A stretch of DNA of 64,000 nucleotides. Source: Massilia atriviolacea (GTDB lineage Bacteria > Pseudomonadota > Gammaproteobacteria > Burkholderiales > Burkholderiaceae_D). The stretch's first letter is position 1; each line of letters opens with the position of its first letter. The stretch covers positions 62,001 through 126,000 of the forward strand of contig NZ_RXLQ01000003.1 of assembly GCF_003953935.1 (NCBI RefSeq), read 5' to 3'. A model generated the notes under the pieces. That model did not search any database. It was not told where the DNA came from and saw nothing but the letters and a program-made list of their open reading frames with translations. Below, one piece after another: positions 1 through 9,049 of the stretch. The translations under genes were made by a program, and so were the position numbers.

Positions 1-987
1 GAACTCGATATCGCCGAACGCCGCGTGCCGCAGGACGGCAGCTTCCGGGTCGAATCGCAGGGCCGCGAAATCGACTTGCGCGTCTCGATCATGCCGAGCG
101 TGCACGGTGAAGACGCCGTCATCCGCATCCTGGACAAGCAGTCGATGATCAGCGCGCACGGCAGCCTGACGCTCGACTCGTCCGGCTTCGCGCCCGACCA
201 CCTGGCCACCATGCGGCGCCTGGTGTCGGAGCCGTACGGCATGGTGCTGGTGACCGGGCCGACCGGTTCGGGCAAGACCACCACCCTGTACGGCGCCATC
301 ACCGAAATCAACAGCGGACACGAAAAGATCATCACCATCGAAGACCCGGTCGAGTACCAACTGCCCGGCATTCTGCAAATTCCGGTCAACGACAAAAAGG
401 GCCTGACGTTCGCGCGCGGACTGCGCTCGATCCTGCGGCACGACCCGGACATCATCATGGTCGGCGAAATCCGCGACAAGGAAACCGGAGAAATCGCGGT
501 GCAGTCCGCGCTCACCGGGCACCTGGTGCTCTCCACCGTCCACGCCAACAATGTGTTCGACGTATTCGGCCGCTTCGCCCACATGGGCATCGATCCCTAC
601 TCCTTCGTCTCGGCCCTGAACGGCGTGATCGCGCAGCGACTGGTGCGCCTGTCGTGCCGCCACTGCAGCGCCCCGTACACGCCGGACGATGAGGAGCTGG
701 TGCGCAGCGGCCTGGCGCGCGCCGCCGTGGCGCACTACAACTTCCGCCGCGGCGTCGGATGCGGCGAATGCCGCGGCACCGGCTACAAGGGACGGCGCGC
801 CGTGGCCGAAATATTGATGCTCGACGATGCGCTGGCCGAACTGGTGATCGAGCGTCGCCCGCTGCGCCAGATCAAGGAAGTGGCACGGGCCGGCGGCATG
901 CGCAGCCTGTTCGAAGATGCGCTGGCGCTGGTGGCCAGCGGCGACACCACGCTGGAGGAGGTGAAACGTGTCACGCTGGCAGGCTGA
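1..987 (+). CDS. GspE/PulE-family secretion ATPase (5' truncated by window edge)
   Basis: Hexameric cytoplasmic ATPase that powers pseudopilus or pilus assembly in type II secretion and MSHA-type machines. The frame is open from base 1, so the true start lies upstream; the GTG at 25 is internal. Visible motifs in order: Walker [11 protein letters not shown] near base 255, Asp box ITIEDPVEY, Walker B region [10 protein letters not shown], His box STVHAN, then a C-terminal zinc-binding tetracysteine with two CxxC pairs (CRHC, CGEC). All catalytic elements of the C-terminal domain are present; the N-terminal domain is mostly outside the window. It overlaps the next gene by 20 bases and heads the visible part of a secretion operon. 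It could be called GspE, MshE or PilB; the PilM/N/O-like and secretin neighbours favour an MSHA/T2SS hybrid. Confidence 0.93.
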   Translation, partial: ELDIAERRVPQDGSFRVESQGREIDLRVSIMPSVHGEDAVIRILDKQSMISAHGSLTLDSSGFAPDHLATMRRLVSEPYGMVLVTGPTGSGKTTTLYGAITEINSGHEKIITIEDPVEYQLPGILQIPVNDKKGLTFARGLRSILRHDPDIIMVGEIRDKETGEIAVQSALTGHLVLSTVHANNVFDVFGRFAHMGIDPYSFVSALNGVIAQRLVRLSCRHCSAPYTPDDEELVRSGLARAAVAHYNFRRGVGCGECRGTGYKGRRAVAEILMLDDALAELVIERRPLRQIKEVARAGGMRSLFEDALALVASGDTTLEEVKRVTLAG

Positions 988-1624
988 AAACATCGGCGTC
1001 GATATCGGCGCCCGCAGCATCGTGCTGCAACGCGGCGCGCGGCGCAGCGCGCTCAATGCGGCTGGCGGCGACTGGGCCGCGCTCGGCGCCGAACTGGCGC
1101 AGGCGCTGCCGGCGCGCGCGCGCCTGTCGGTGCGCGTGGCCGATCGCTGGAGCCGCACCTTCCTGCTGGAAGCGCCGGGCGGGATCGCCAGCCTGCGCGA
1201 CTGCCGCCTGCTGCTCGACGCCCGCTTCGAAGCCTTGTACGGCCAGGCGCCGGCCGACTGGCTGCTGCAGGCCGACTGGCAGGCCGGCGCGCCGATGCTG
1301 GCCTGCGCGATACCGCGCGCCCTGCGCCAGGCGCTGGCCGGCTTTGCGCTGGCACGCCTGCAGCCGGCATTACTGCACGACTGGAACCGCCATTGCGCGG
1401 CGCTGCCGGCGGACGGCGTCTGGTGCGCGGCGGCCGACGGGGTGGTCAACCTGCTGGTCTGGCACAAGGCGCGCCTGCAGTTGGTGCGCCAGCAGCCCGG
1501 CACCGACGTCGAGGGCCTGCTGGCGCTGGAGATGGCGCGCCTGGGCATGGCCTTGCCGGCCGCGCGCTTCTGGTCCGGCCCCGCCGCGCCGGCCGGGTGG
1601 ACGCCGCTGGAGGCAGCCGCATGA
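968..1624 (+). CDS. PilM-like inner-membrane platform protein, degenerate
   Basis: Protein of 218 residues starting at a GTG inside the end of the ATPase gene. The N-terminal segment ([12 protein letters not shown]) resembles the first strand of an actin-like PilM/MshI fold, and the position between the ATPase and a PilN-like gene is where PilM normally sits. It is shorter than PilM (about 350 residues), and the nucleotide-binding motifs of that fold cannot be made out, so it is probably a reduced cytoplasmic scaffold. The assignment rests mainly on synteny; by sequence alone it is a hypothetical protein. It ends in an ATGA overlap with the next gene. Confidence 0.6.
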   Translation: MSRWQAENIGVDIGARSIVLQRGARRSALNAAGGDWAALGAELAQALPARARLSVRVADRWSRTFLLEAPGGIASLRDCRLLLDARFEALYGQAPADWLLQADWQAGAPMLACAIPRALRQALAGFALARLQPALLHDWNRHCAALPADGVWCAAADGVVNLLVWHKARLQLVRQQPGTDVEGLLALEMARLGMALPAARFWSGPAAPAGWTPLEAAA

Positions 1625-2190
1625 AGCCGATGATGATCGATTTCGCCGACCAGCGCAGCGTATGGCGCTGGGACTGGCGCATGCGCGGCACGCAGCTGGG
1701 CTTGGGCTTCACCGTGCTCGCCATGCTGCTGGGCGGCCTGGCGTTCGGGCGCGGTTTGCGCATCGAGCACGAGCTGCAGGAGGCGAGGGCGGCGCAGGCC
1801 GCGCGCCAGGCCGCCAGCGAGCAGCGCGAACAGGCCGAACGGCGCCGCGCGCAGCCGCTGGCCGACGAAGCGCAGTTGCTGCGCCAGTCGATGCTGCAGC
1901 GCGCGCAGCCGTGGGAAGAGATCTTCGGCGCGTTCGAGCGCGTGCCGCAGGCCCGCCTGCAATCGTTCGAACCCGATCTGGCGCGCGGCGTGATCAAGGT
2001 ACAGGCCAATATGGACGACGTGGCCGGACTGCAGGCCTACCTGCGCTCCCTGAAAGGCAGCCCGGTATTTACCCGTCTGAGCCTGATGCGCCACGAGGCG
2101 GCGGCCGAAGGCGGCATCAACTTTCATTACGAAGCGCAGCTGTCGGCGCCGTACCGCTTGCCCGACAGCGAAGCCCGGAGCGCGCCATGA
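1621..2190 (+). CDS. PilN/GspL-C-like bitopic membrane protein
   Basis: A 189-residue protein with a short cytoplasmic N-terminus, one transmembrane helix (about residues 24-42), a long charged Ala/Arg/Glu-rich coiled coil (about 45-90) and a periplasmic ferredoxin-like domain. This is the PilN/MshI2 layout: the inner-membrane platform that links the cytoplasmic ATPase ring to the periplasmic PilO-like partner. The ATG is chosen because it overlaps the previous stop (ATGA); an in-frame opening reaches further upstream but has no such junction. It overlaps the next gene by 4 bases. Family assignment comes from topology and context rather than a signature motif. Confidence 0.7.
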   Translation: MKPMMIDFADQRSVWRWDWRMRGTQLGLGFTVLAMLLGGLAFGRGLRIEHELQEARAAQAARQAASEQREQAERRRAQPLADEAQLLRQSMLQRAQPWEEIFGAFERVPQARLQSFEPDLARGVIKVQANMDDVAGLQAYLRSLKGSPVFTRLSLMRHEAAAEGGINFHYEAQLSAPYRLPDSEARSAP

Positions 2191-2696
2191 TGCGATGGAA
2201 CGCCCTGCGCTGGCGACTGGAAGTACTGGCAGTGCGCCACGGCCTGTGGATGCTGCCCGGCGCGGCCTTGCTGCTGTGCGCCCTGCTGGCGTGGTTGTGG
2301 TGGTTGCCGTCGCAGGAAGCCGCCTTGCGCGACGCGCTGGCCGTGCGGGCCGGAGCACCAGTGCCCGCCAGCGTGCAGGCCGGCCCCCCGCACAGCGCGC
2401 TGCCGCCGGCGGCGCGCGCCGATGCGGCGGTACAGCGCCTGTTCGCGCTGGCGGCGGAACATGGCTTGACGATCGCGCAGGCCGACTACCGGCGCCAGGA
2501 AACGGGACGGGTCGGCCGCTGGCAAGTACAGATGCCGGCCACCGGCACCTATCCGCAGGTGCGCCGCTTCGTGCGCGCGGCACAGGCCATTCCCGGCCTG
2601 TCGCTCGACGAAGTCGGCATCCACCGCGCCCCGGCCGGCGCCGGTGTCGAGGCGCGCCTGCTGTTTTCGGTCTGGTTTGCGCCGGACGCGCCGTGA
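2187..2696 (+). CDS. PilO/MshJ/GspM-like bitopic membrane protein
   Basis: A 169-residue protein with an N-terminal transmembrane helix (residues about 20-40, ending LLLCALLAWLWWLP) and a periplasmic domain with the conserved pattern of GspM/PilO (a segment near residue 90 reading LFALAAEHGL, then a beta-rich end). It should heterodimerise with the PilN-like protein and align the inner-membrane platform with the secretin. The start codon overlaps the preceding stop (ATGA) and its own stop overlaps the next ATG by one base, so translation is coupled. A much larger open frame exists upstream in this phase but is a shadow of the preceding genes. Confidence 0.72.
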   Translation: MMRWNALRWRLEVLAVRHGLWMLPGAALLLCALLAWLWWLPSQEAALRDALAVRAGAPVPASVQAGPPHSALPPAARADAAVQRLFALAAEHGLTIAQADYRRQETGRVGRWQVQMPATGTYPQVRRFVRAAQAIPGLSLDEVGIHRAPAGAGVEARLLFSVWFAPDAP

Positions 2697-3196
2697 TGCC
2701 GGCACGTCTGAAGATCATGATGGCGGTGATGCTGGGCGTGGGCCTGTTGATCCTGTTCGACAGCCCCACCGAGCCGGAGGTGGTGGGCGTGGCCGAGCGC
2801 CCGCGCCGCCCGCAAGCGGTGCAAGCGGTGCAAGCGGCAGCCGCTCCGCTGCGCGCACCTGCCGTTGCAGCCGACCCGGCCGGCCCGGTGCCCGACCTGT
2901 TTGCGGGCGGCCCGGCGCAGCCGGGGGAGCAGGATGCGGCCAGCGCCGGAGCGCATGACTCGCACGATCCGGACGCCGGCGAGAAGCCGCAGGCGCCGTT
3001 CGTGCTGCTGGGGTTCAAGGTGGAAGACGGCGTGCGCGAAGCCTATTTGCTGCGCGGCGATGCGGTCCTGCTGGCGCGCGCCGGCAGCGTGTTCGACAAG
3101 CGTTATCGCGTGCGGGCCCTGCGCCAGGAATCGGTGGACATTCAGGATCAACAAACCGGCAAGCAACACCGGATCAGTTTTGGGACAGAAGAATGA
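2696..3196 (+). CDS. PilP/GspC-like periplasmic linker protein
   Basis: A 166-residue protein with an N-terminal membrane anchor (about residues 6-22), a long Ala/Pro/Gln-rich linker with a small repeat (QAVQAVQA), and a C-terminal beta-domain beginning PFVLLGFKVEDG and containing a TGKQHRISFG end. Such a domain is typical of the homology region of GspC, PilP and MshK, which connects the inner platform to the N-domains of the secretin. It lies immediately before the secretin gene, which it overlaps by 4 bases. Sequence similarity to any one of these families is weak by eye, so the name is by domain style and position. Confidence 0.62.
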   Translation: MPARLKIMMAVMLGVGLLILFDSPTEPEVVGVAERPRRPQAVQAVQAAAAPLRAPAVAADPAGPVPDLFAGGPAQPGEQDAASAGAHDSHDPDAGEKPQAPFVLLGFKVEDGVREAYLLRGDAVLLARAGSVFDKRYRVRALRQESVDIQDQQTGKQHRISFGTEE

Positions 3197-5067
3197 AAAA
3201 AATAGCAGGCAAGCTGGCAATGGCATGCAGCCTGGCGGTGCTGGCCGCATGCGCGAGCGGGCCGCAGCCCACGCCGCCGGAAGTGCGCGCCTTGCTCGAC
3301 GCCGGCAAGCTGGAAGAGGGCGTGGCGCGCCTGGAACAGGTGCTGGCCGCAACCCCGGGCCATATCGAGGCGCGCGTCCTGCTGGCCAACACGCGCATCG
3401 CGCTGACCAACCAGCTGCTGGCGCAGGCCGCGCAGGACGTGGCGCGCGGCGCCTGGGACGCGGCGCAGGAAGGCTACCGCCGCGCCGCCGCCCTGGGCGC
3501 GGTGGACCAGGCCATGCTCGGCATGCGCAAGCTGGCTGCGGCGCAGTCGCAGGCGCAGGCATTGGCCGGCGTGGAGCAGTTGCTCGCCGCCGGCAAGCGC
3601 GAGGAAGCGCGCGAGGCCTTGCAGGCGCTGCTGGCCAGGCACCCCAAGAACGGCCGTGCGGCAAAGATGCTGCAAACCCTGCAGGATCACGCCGCCGCGG
3701 CGCCGGCCGGCACGGTGCTGGGCAAGGCCTTCCAGAAGCGACTGAGCCTGCGCTTCCACGATGCGCCGCTGCGCGCGGTGCTCGAATCGATGTCGCGCAC
3801 CTCGGGCATCAGCTTCACCCTCGACAAGGACGTGCCTGCCGACCTGCGCGTCACGCTCAACCTGCAGGACACCACCATCGAACAGGCGCTGCGCAACCTG
3901 CTGATGAGCGTGCAGATGGAGCAGCGCATCGTCGACGAGCGCACCGTGCTGCTGTATCCGAACGACGCGGCCAAGCAGCGCGACTACCAGAAGCTGACGA
4001 TCCGCAGCTTCCGCATCGCCAACGCCGAGGCCAGGACCGTGGCCAACAGCCTGCGCACCCTGCTCAAGACGCGCGACCTGGTGGTCGACGAAAAACTCAA
4101 TATGCTGGTGCTGCGCGATACGCCGGACACCATCCGGATGGCGGCCAGGCTGGTGGCGCTGCACGACGTCGCCGAACCGGAAGTGATGCTGGAAGTGGAG
4201 ATCCTCGAAGTGCAGCGCAGCGACCTCGAATCGCTGGGCGTGAAGTGGCCCGGCAATGTGAGCCTGACGCCGCTCGGCGCGTCCACCGTGCTGTTCGACG
4301 GCAGCATCGCCAGCAATCCGTTTACCCTGAACGATCTGAAGAACCTCAATTCGAAGGGTCTGCTGGCCAGCGTCGATCCGATGCGGCTGTCGGCAACGGT
4401 GAACCGCGATAACGTCAGCGTGCTGGCCAATCCGCGCATCCGCATCAAGAGCCGCGAAAAGGCGCTGATCCGCGTCGGCGAGCGGGTGCCGAGCGTGTCG
4501 GCCAATGTCACCTCGACCGGCGTGACTTCGCAGTCGGTCAACTACCTCGACGTCGGCCTCAAGCTCGAAGCCGAACCGGTGGTGTACATGGACGATGAAG
4601 TGTCGATCAAGCTCAATCTGGAAGTGAGCAGCATCCTGGGCACGATCTTCGACAGTAACGACCAGCCCTACGGCTACCGCATCGGCGCGCGCAACGCCAG
4701 TACGGTGCTGCGCCTGCGCGATGGCGAGAACCAGGTGCTGGCGGGGCTGATCAGCGATAACGACAAGCGTTCGTCGAGCGCCATTCCCGGGCTGGGCCAG
4801 CTGCCGATGCTCGACCGCCTGTTCGGCAGCAAGGGCAGCGAGCGCACCAAGACCGAGATCGTGCTGTCGATCACGCCGCGCGTGCTGCGCAACCAGGCGC
4901 CCGGGGCCGGCGGCGAAGTGGAATTCGATGCCGGGACCGATGCCAGCCTGCGCGGCGGGGCCGTCCATGCGGGCCAGCCGCCGCACGCCGCCCCGCAGGA
5001 GCCGGCGCCGCCGGTTCCGGTGCCCCTGCCGGCCAGCGCCCCCCTGCTCGAACGGAACGGCGGCTGA
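3193..5067 (+). CDS. Secretin (GspD/MshL/PilQ superfamily), lipoprotein with TPR-like N-terminus
   Basis: A 624-residue outer-membrane secretin, the gated pore of a type II secretion or pilus system. It has a lipoprotein signal with lipobox LAAC (Cys 20), a helical TPR-like region (about 25-170), a secretin/TonB short N-terminal domain (about 175-240), N-domains, then the secretin core with [20 protein letters not shown] and [21 protein letters not shown], the classic signature near the membrane segment. It ends in a Pro/Ala-rich tail. The combination of lipidation and TPR-like repeats is typical of MshL-like rather than classical GspD secretins. It is translationally coupled to the gene before and followed one base later by a pseudopilin. 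Confidence 0.9.
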   Translation: MKKIAGKLAMACSLAVLAACASGPQPTPPEVRALLDAGKLEEGVARLEQVLAATPGHIEARVLLANTRIALTNQLLAQAAQDVARGAWDAAQEGYRRAAALGAVDQAMLGMRKLAAAQSQAQALAGVEQLLAAGKREEAREALQALLARHPKNGRAAKMLQTLQDHAAAAPAGTVLGKAFQKRLSLRFHDAPLRAVLESMSRTSGISFTLDKDVPADLRVTLNLQDTTIEQALRNLLMSVQMEQRIVDERTVLLYPNDAAKQRDYQKLTIRSFRIANAEARTVANSLRTLLKTRDLVVDEKLNMLVLRDTPDTIRMAARLVALHDVAEPEVMLEVEILEVQRSDLESLGVKWPGNVSLTPLGASTVLFDGSIASNPFTLNDLKNLNSKGLLASVDPMRLSATVNRDNVSVLANPRIRIKSREKALIRVGERVPSVSANVTSTGVTSQSVNYLDVGLKLEAEPVVYMDDEVSIKLNLEVSSILGTIFDSNDQPYGYRIGARNASTVLRLRDGENQVLAGLISDNDKRSSSAIPGLGQLPMLDRLFGSKGSERTKTEIVLSITPRVLRNQAPGAGGEVEFDAGTDASLRGGAVHAGQPPHAAPQEPAPPVPVPLPASAPLLERNGG

Positions 5068-5068
5068 C

Positions 5069-5542
5069 ATGCGGGGCCTGCGCGGATTCACGCTCATCGA
5101 GCTGATGGTGACCCTGGCCATCCTGGCGCTGCTCTCGACCATTGCCTTGCCGCTGGCGCAGGTGGCCGTGCAGCGCCAGAAGGAACAGGAACTGCGCGTG
5201 GCGCTGCGCGATATCCGCACCGCGCTCGACGAGTACAAGCGCGCGGCGGGCGAGGGCCGCATCGCCAGCCTGCTCGATGGCAGCGGCTATCCGCCCAATC
5301 TGCAAACGCTGGTCAACGGCGTGCCGGACCAGCGCAGCGCCAAGGCGCGCAAGGTGTATTTTTTGCGCGCGCTGCCGCGCGATCCCTTCAGCGACGACCC
5401 GAGCCTGGCGCCGGAACAGACCTGGCGCCTGCGCTCCTACCAGAGCGACCCGGCCGACCCCAAGCCGGGCGAGGATGTCTACGACGTGCACTCCAATTCC
5501 GAACAGGTGGGACTGAATGGCATTGCATACCGGCGCTGGTAA
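5069..5542 (+). CDS. Pseudopilin (GspG-like)
   Basis: A 157-residue prepilin-like protein. The N-terminus carries a short leader ending in Gly, then [22 protein letters not shown], the prepilin peptidase and N-methylation signal with Glu at +5, followed by the hydrophobic helix that packs the pseudopilus core. The C-terminal half has a GspG-like loop ([29 protein letters not shown]), matching the Ca-binding end of major pseudopilins. The longer open frame starting at 4928 is rejected because it overlaps the secretin heavily and lacks the leader. Confidence 0.87.
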   Translation: MRGLRGFTLIELMVTLAILALLSTIALPLAQVAVQRQKEQELRVALRDIRTALDEYKRAAGEGRIASLLDGSGYPPNLQTLVNGVPDQRSAKARKVYFLRALPRDPFSDDPSLAPEQTWRLRSYQSDPADPKPGEDVYDVHSNSEQVGLNGIAYRRW

Positions 5543-5900
5543 GCGCGGCTTCACGCTGATCGAGCTGCTGGTGGTGCTGGCGATCCTGGCGCTGCTGCTG
5601 ACGATCGCCGCGCCGCGCTTTTTCCGCAGTATCGACCAGTCGAAGGAAACGGTCCTCAGGGAGAACCTGCACATCACGCGCGAGGTGATCGACAAATTCT
5701 ATGGCGATAACGGACGCTATCCGCACACGCTCGGCGAACTGGTCGAACGCAAATATCTGCGCTCCCTGCCGCTCGATCCGATGACCGAAAGTACCTCCAC
5801 CTGGATTCTGGTCGCGCCCGATAGCGGTGCCGGCGTCTACAACCTCTACAGCGGCGCGCCCGGCAATACGCGCGACGGCATGCCGTTCAGCCGGCTTTGA
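5517..5900 (+). CDS. Pseudopilin (second GspG/GspH-like)
   Basis: A 127-residue protein with a 10-residue basic leader then [23 protein letters not shown], a clear prepilin cleavage/methylation motif with Glu at +5. The body resembles the first pseudopilin in size and in the [16 protein letters not shown] loop, so it could be a duplicate major pseudopilin or a minor tip component. Its ATG lies 26 bases inside the previous gene. It is the last gene of the visible secretion operon; no inner-membrane F protein or prepilin peptidase is in the window, so these must be upstream or elsewhere. Confidence 0.86.
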   Translation: MALHTGAGKRGFTLIELLVVLAILALLLTIAAPRFFRSIDQSKETVLRENLHITREVIDKFYGDNGRYPHTLGELVERKYLRSLPLDPMTESTSTWILVAPDSGAGVYNLYSGAPGNTRDGMPFSRL

Positions 5901-6505
5901 TCCTTCTTCCTTGAATCATCAATTGCGGTCAGGCCAAATTTGCACGGCGAAGAAAATCACTCAAAAAATCGCAATCTGGACTGACCAATATTTTATATGT
6001 TTCGACCAAATCCTCATTTCGGTCAGGCCAAATGTTGTTTTTTGGTCGTGCATTTTACATTTTTCATTGGCATCAGGTCTTATCGTCCTTGACATGCCGA
6101 GGCGCTCGCCCGGATCGCATGGAAAACCTTTTCATGCAGACGTTGATATGAATTGTCTGAATATAGAAAGACGTTAGGCGAAAAATAAAGATCATCGCTG
6201 TGGCAATCTCACGCGCTATCGGTTCCGTCGCCGCTGCGCTGGTGAAAATTGGTATCTTCATGGTGCTTCATGTCATTTAACATGATATTGACACGACAAC
6301 ATCTGAGCGTGCATTCTCACTCCAGACCTAGCGAACGTTAATTTATTTGCACTATGGCCGACCCGCAGAAGGCGTTTACCCATGCAGATTGCGGATGCAA
6401 TACGGCAACAAAGCGGCGCTCCGTTTGGTCCACATCGTCAGCGCGGGATCGGTTCCGGCCCCGCTGCCGGCTCGAATGACTAGCAATCTTTACGGAGTAA
6501 CCCGC
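5901..6505 (+). promoter_or_regulatory. Long AT-richer intergenic control region before the pectate lyase genes
   Basis: About 600 bases with no convincing gene, visibly lower in GC than its surroundings. It holds two copies of GGTCAGGCCAAAT (5927-5939 and 6021-6033), several GACCAA boxes in both orientations (5983, 6004, reverse at 6042), a TGTCA-N13-TGACA inverted repeat (6271-6293) that includes a TTGACA-like -35, and AAATTGGTATC at 6246. These suggest operator clusters for a GntR/FadR-type repressor and perhaps a second regulator controlling the downstream pectate lyases. Function is inferred from repetition only. Confidence 0.5.
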
Positions 6506-7561
6506 ATGAAAATATCGACTTTGAAACTGACACTGGCTGCCGCAGCCGTCCTGGCGAGTACCCAGGCGATGGCCGGTCCCATCGGCTACGGCGCCGCCAC
6601 CACCGGCGGCGGCGGCAAGGCCGCCGTGAACGTGGCCACGCTGGCCGACATGGCGGCGAAGATCAAGGCCTATTCGGGCAGCGGCGGCCTGGTACTGAAC
6701 TACACCGGCAAGTTCGACTACGCCAGCGTCAAGGACGTGTGCGCACAGTGGAAAAAACCGGCGCAAACGCTGGAAATCAAGAACAAGAGCGACATCACGA
6801 TCCGCGGCGCGGCCGATTCGTCGGCCAACTTCGGCATCCGCATCGTCGGCGACTCGAGCAACGTGATCGTGCAGAACATGACCATCGGCCTGCTGCAGGG
6901 CGGCGAAGACGCCGATTCGATCTCGATCGAAGGCACCTCGAGCGGCAAGCCAAGCAAGATCTGGATCGACCACAACACCATCTTCGCTTCGATCAAATCG
7001 TGCCCGGGCGCGGGCGATGCCTCGTTCGACGGCGGCATCGACATGAAGAAGGGCGCCAACCACATCACGGTGTCGTACAACTACGTGTACAACTACCAGA
7101 AGGTGGCATTGAACGGTTTCAGCGACAAGGACACGCTCAACGCCGCTTCCCTGACCACCTACCACAACAACCGTTTCGAAAACGTGAAGTCGCGCCTGCC
7201 GCTGCTGCGTTACGGTAAGGCCCACCTCTTCAACAACTACTTCGGCAACGTCGATACCTCCGGCATCAACGTGCGCATGGGCGCGATGGCGCTGGTCGAA
7301 GCGAACTACTTCGAGAACGTCCGCAATCCGGTCACCTCGCGCGACAGCAGCAAGCTCGGTTACTGGGACCTGCGCGAGAACTTCGTCGGCAGCGGCATCA
7401 CCTGGGGCGCGCCGGACAGCGGCACCTACGCCAACGCCACCGACTGGAAAACCAGCAAGGCGTACGGCCCGACCGGCTACGCCTACAGCGCCAGCGCGGC
7501 GGCCGGCGTGAAAGCGAAAGCCATCGCAACGGCCGGCGCGCGCACCAACCTGGCCCAGTAA
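6506..7561 (+). CDS. Secreted pectate lyase, polysaccharide lyase family 1
   Basis: A 351-residue enzyme that cleaves polygalacturonate by beta-elimination outside the cell. It has a signal peptide (MKISTLK, hydrophobic core, cleavage after SQAMA-type TQAMA near residue 26) and a right-handed beta-helix with PL1 signatures: IWIDHNT, the GGIDMKKGANHITVSYN strand with Ca-ligand acidic residues, and the active-site region NVKSRLPLLRYGKAHLFNNYF containing the catalytic Arg. The start is the ATG with GGAG 6-10 bases upstream; the longer open frame from 6347 runs through the control region and would hide the signal peptide. The adjacent secretion machine is a plausible exporter, which is inference. 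Confidence 0.9.
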   Translation: MKISTLKLTLAAAAVLASTQAMAGPIGYGAATTGGGGKAAVNVATLADMAAKIKAYSGSGGLVLNYTGKFDYASVKDVCAQWKKPAQTLEIKNKSDITIRGAADSSANFGIRIVGDSSNVIVQNMTIGLLQGGEDADSISIEGTSSGKPSKIWIDHNTIFASIKSCPGAGDASFDGGIDMKKGANHITVSYNYVYNYQKVALNGFSDKDTLNAASLTTYHNNRFENVKSRLPLLRYGKAHLFNNYFGNVDTSGINVRMGAMALVEANYFENVRNPVTSRDSSKLGYWDLRENFVGSGITWGAPDSGTYANATDWKTSKAYGPTGYAYSASAAAGVKAKAIATAGARTNLAQ

Positions 7562-7627
7562 ATGTTGTCGCAGTTCGCGCCATCCCCGGGCGGGGATGGC
7601 CGCTTCATTCATCCATCAGGAGTCATC

Positions 7628-8440
7628 ATGAAACGCTTCAATGCCCTTCTTTTCGCAATCGCCGGTCTGTGCATCGCCACCAGCGCATCGGCCGCTCCAG
7701 GCAAGCGCGCTATCCCCTCGTGCACCAAGGTGCTGGTCACGCAAACGACCGACGTCCCGGCCAATACCACCTTCGATGGCCTGGTCAAATACGGCAAGAT
7801 GGTTTGCCTGGTCGGTAACAACAAGAAGATGGACGGCAGCCAGTCCGAAAGCCAGATCCCGCACTTCACCCTGGGCGCCGGCGCCACCCTCAAGAACGTG
7901 GTACTGGGCGATCCGGCCAAAGGCACGGGCCGCAACCTGGCCGCCGGCGGCGCCGACGGCGTTCATTGCGCCGGCAACTGCAAGATCGAAAACGTGTACT
8001 GGGGCGACGTGGGCGAAGATGCGGCCACGCTCAAAGGCGCCGGCACCATGACCGTCACCGGCGGCGCGGCCTACAAGGCGGCCGACAAGATGTTCCAGAA
8101 TAACGGCGCGAACAGCAAGATCGTGATCTCCAACTTCTACGCGGAAGAAGGCGGCAAGCTGTATCGCTCGTGCGGTAACTGCTCCAGCCAGTCGGCACGC
8201 ACCGTCACCATCAACGGCGTGACGATCTATAACGTCAGCGCAGGCGTCGGCGTAAACAGCAGCTTCGACGCCTCCAAACTGCCGGCACTGGCCAAGGCCT
8301 ACGATGTCGCCACCATGACCGACTTCGTGTCGAACAAGGCGTCGTCGCGTTGCGCCACGTTCGTCGGCACCTCGAAAGGCAACGAGCCAGGCAAGGACAG
8401 CAACGCCGCCAACATCGCGCGCGCATGCGTCTTTAAATAA
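7628..8440 (+). CDS. Secreted pectate lyase, polysaccharide lyase family 3 type
   Basis: A 270-residue protein with a Sec signal (cleavage after SASA near residue 21) and the compact beta-helix pattern of PL3 pectate lyases: GADGVHC, VYWGDVGEDAATLKG with clustered Asp/Glu for calcium, and a C-terminal NVSAGVGVNSSF region. Several cysteines (Cys at CTKV, CLVG, CAGNC, CGNC) suggest disulfides as expected for an extracellular enzyme. It starts 66 bases after the PL1 gene with an AGGAG ribosome site and is followed by a strong terminator, so both lyases are probably one transcript. The open frame begins earlier but the signal peptide fixes this start. Confidence 0.88.
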   Translation: MKRFNALLFAIAGLCIATSASAAPGKRAIPSCTKVLVTQTTDVPANTTFDGLVKYGKMVCLVGNNKKMDGSQSESQIPHFTLGAGATLKNVVLGDPAKGTGRNLAAGGADGVHCAGNCKIENVYWGDVGEDAATLKGAGTMTVTGGAAYKAADKMFQNNGANSKIVISNFYAEEGGKLYRSCGNCSSQSARTVTINGVTIYNVSAGVGVNSSFDASKLPALAKAYDVATMTDFVSNKASSRCATFVGTSKGNEPGKDSNAANIARACVFK

Positions 8441-8491
8441 GCGGGAACCCAGCAGGATTCAGGTGAGAAGACGGCGTATCTAGCCGGTTTG

Positions 8492-8533
8492 GCCACGCGC
8501 ACAAGGCGATCCCTTGACGCGTGGCTTTTTTTT
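8492..8533 (+). terminator. Rho-independent terminator of the pectate lyase operon
   Basis: An eight-base GC-rich stem (GCCACGCG with CGCGTGGC) separated by an 18-base loop and followed directly by eight T residues, 50 bases after the stop of the second pectate lyase. Confidence 0.85.
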
Positions 8534-8545
8534 GGCCCCGCCGGC

Positions 8546-9049
8546 TCAATCCTCGGGGCGCAGCGTGTCCTTGCAGTTGCCGCCGCACGCCATCACATAC
8601 GCGAACTGCCAGTCGCAGTAGCGCTTTTGCCCGTCCAGGTACATGAAGTCGCCGTCGGTGAAGCTGCGCCGGATGGTCGGTGCGCACGAGGCGCTGCGCA
8701 CCCCCATCACGCCGCCGCCCGGGGCGCGCACCAGCTGCCAGTCGGCCTTGCCGGTAATCGGGTCGGGGTAGAGCTGGCGCAGGTAGCGCTTCACGCCGGG
8801 CTGGCGCGGGTCCTGCAGCAAATCTTCCAGCCGCGACGGAGCATGGCTGGCATGGCCTTCCGGCGTATTGAGTTCGTATTCCAGGAATGCGCGGATGTAC
8901 TGCTTGCCGACGAACAGCAGCTCGGTCTCGGCGGCGCGCCGGCGCGCCAGCTCGCCCACCGAGACGGTGGCCGCCGTCGCCACGCCGATCACGGCGACCA
9001 TCGCCATCAGGCCGACGTAGGTGAAGCCCTGCGGCGCGTGCTTACGCAC
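8546..9049 (-). CDS. Orphan pseudopilin lacking the usual Glu at +5
   Basis: A 167-residue protein with a short basic leader, then G/FTYVGLMAMVAVIGVATAATVSV, a prepilin-type hydrophobic N-terminus in which the normally conserved Glu at +5 of the mature protein is Gly. Loss of that residue is known for the GspK minor pseudopilin that caps the fibre tip; GFTYxGL sequences are also a recognisable style of betaproteobacterial T2SS-like pilins. The remainder (four cysteines near the C-terminus, DPITGKADWQLV) is poorly defined. Its start codon lies within the last codons of the regulator gene, so the two are co-transcribed and separate from the main secretion operon on the other strand. Confidence 0.75.
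   Translation of the reverse strand: MRKHAPQGFTYVGLMAMVAVIGVATAATVSVGELARRRAAETELLFVGKQYIRAFLEYELNTPEGHASHAPSRLEDLLQDPRQPGVKRYLRQLYPDPITGKADWQLVRAPGGGVMGVRSASCAPTIRRSFTDGDFMYLDGQKRYCDWQFAYVMACGGNCKDTLRPED

Noticed and set aside
5827-6177. Possible small gene between the last pseudopilin and the pectate lyase
   Set aside because: Starts inside the pseudopilin in another frame and continues through the repeat-containing control region; no ribosome site.
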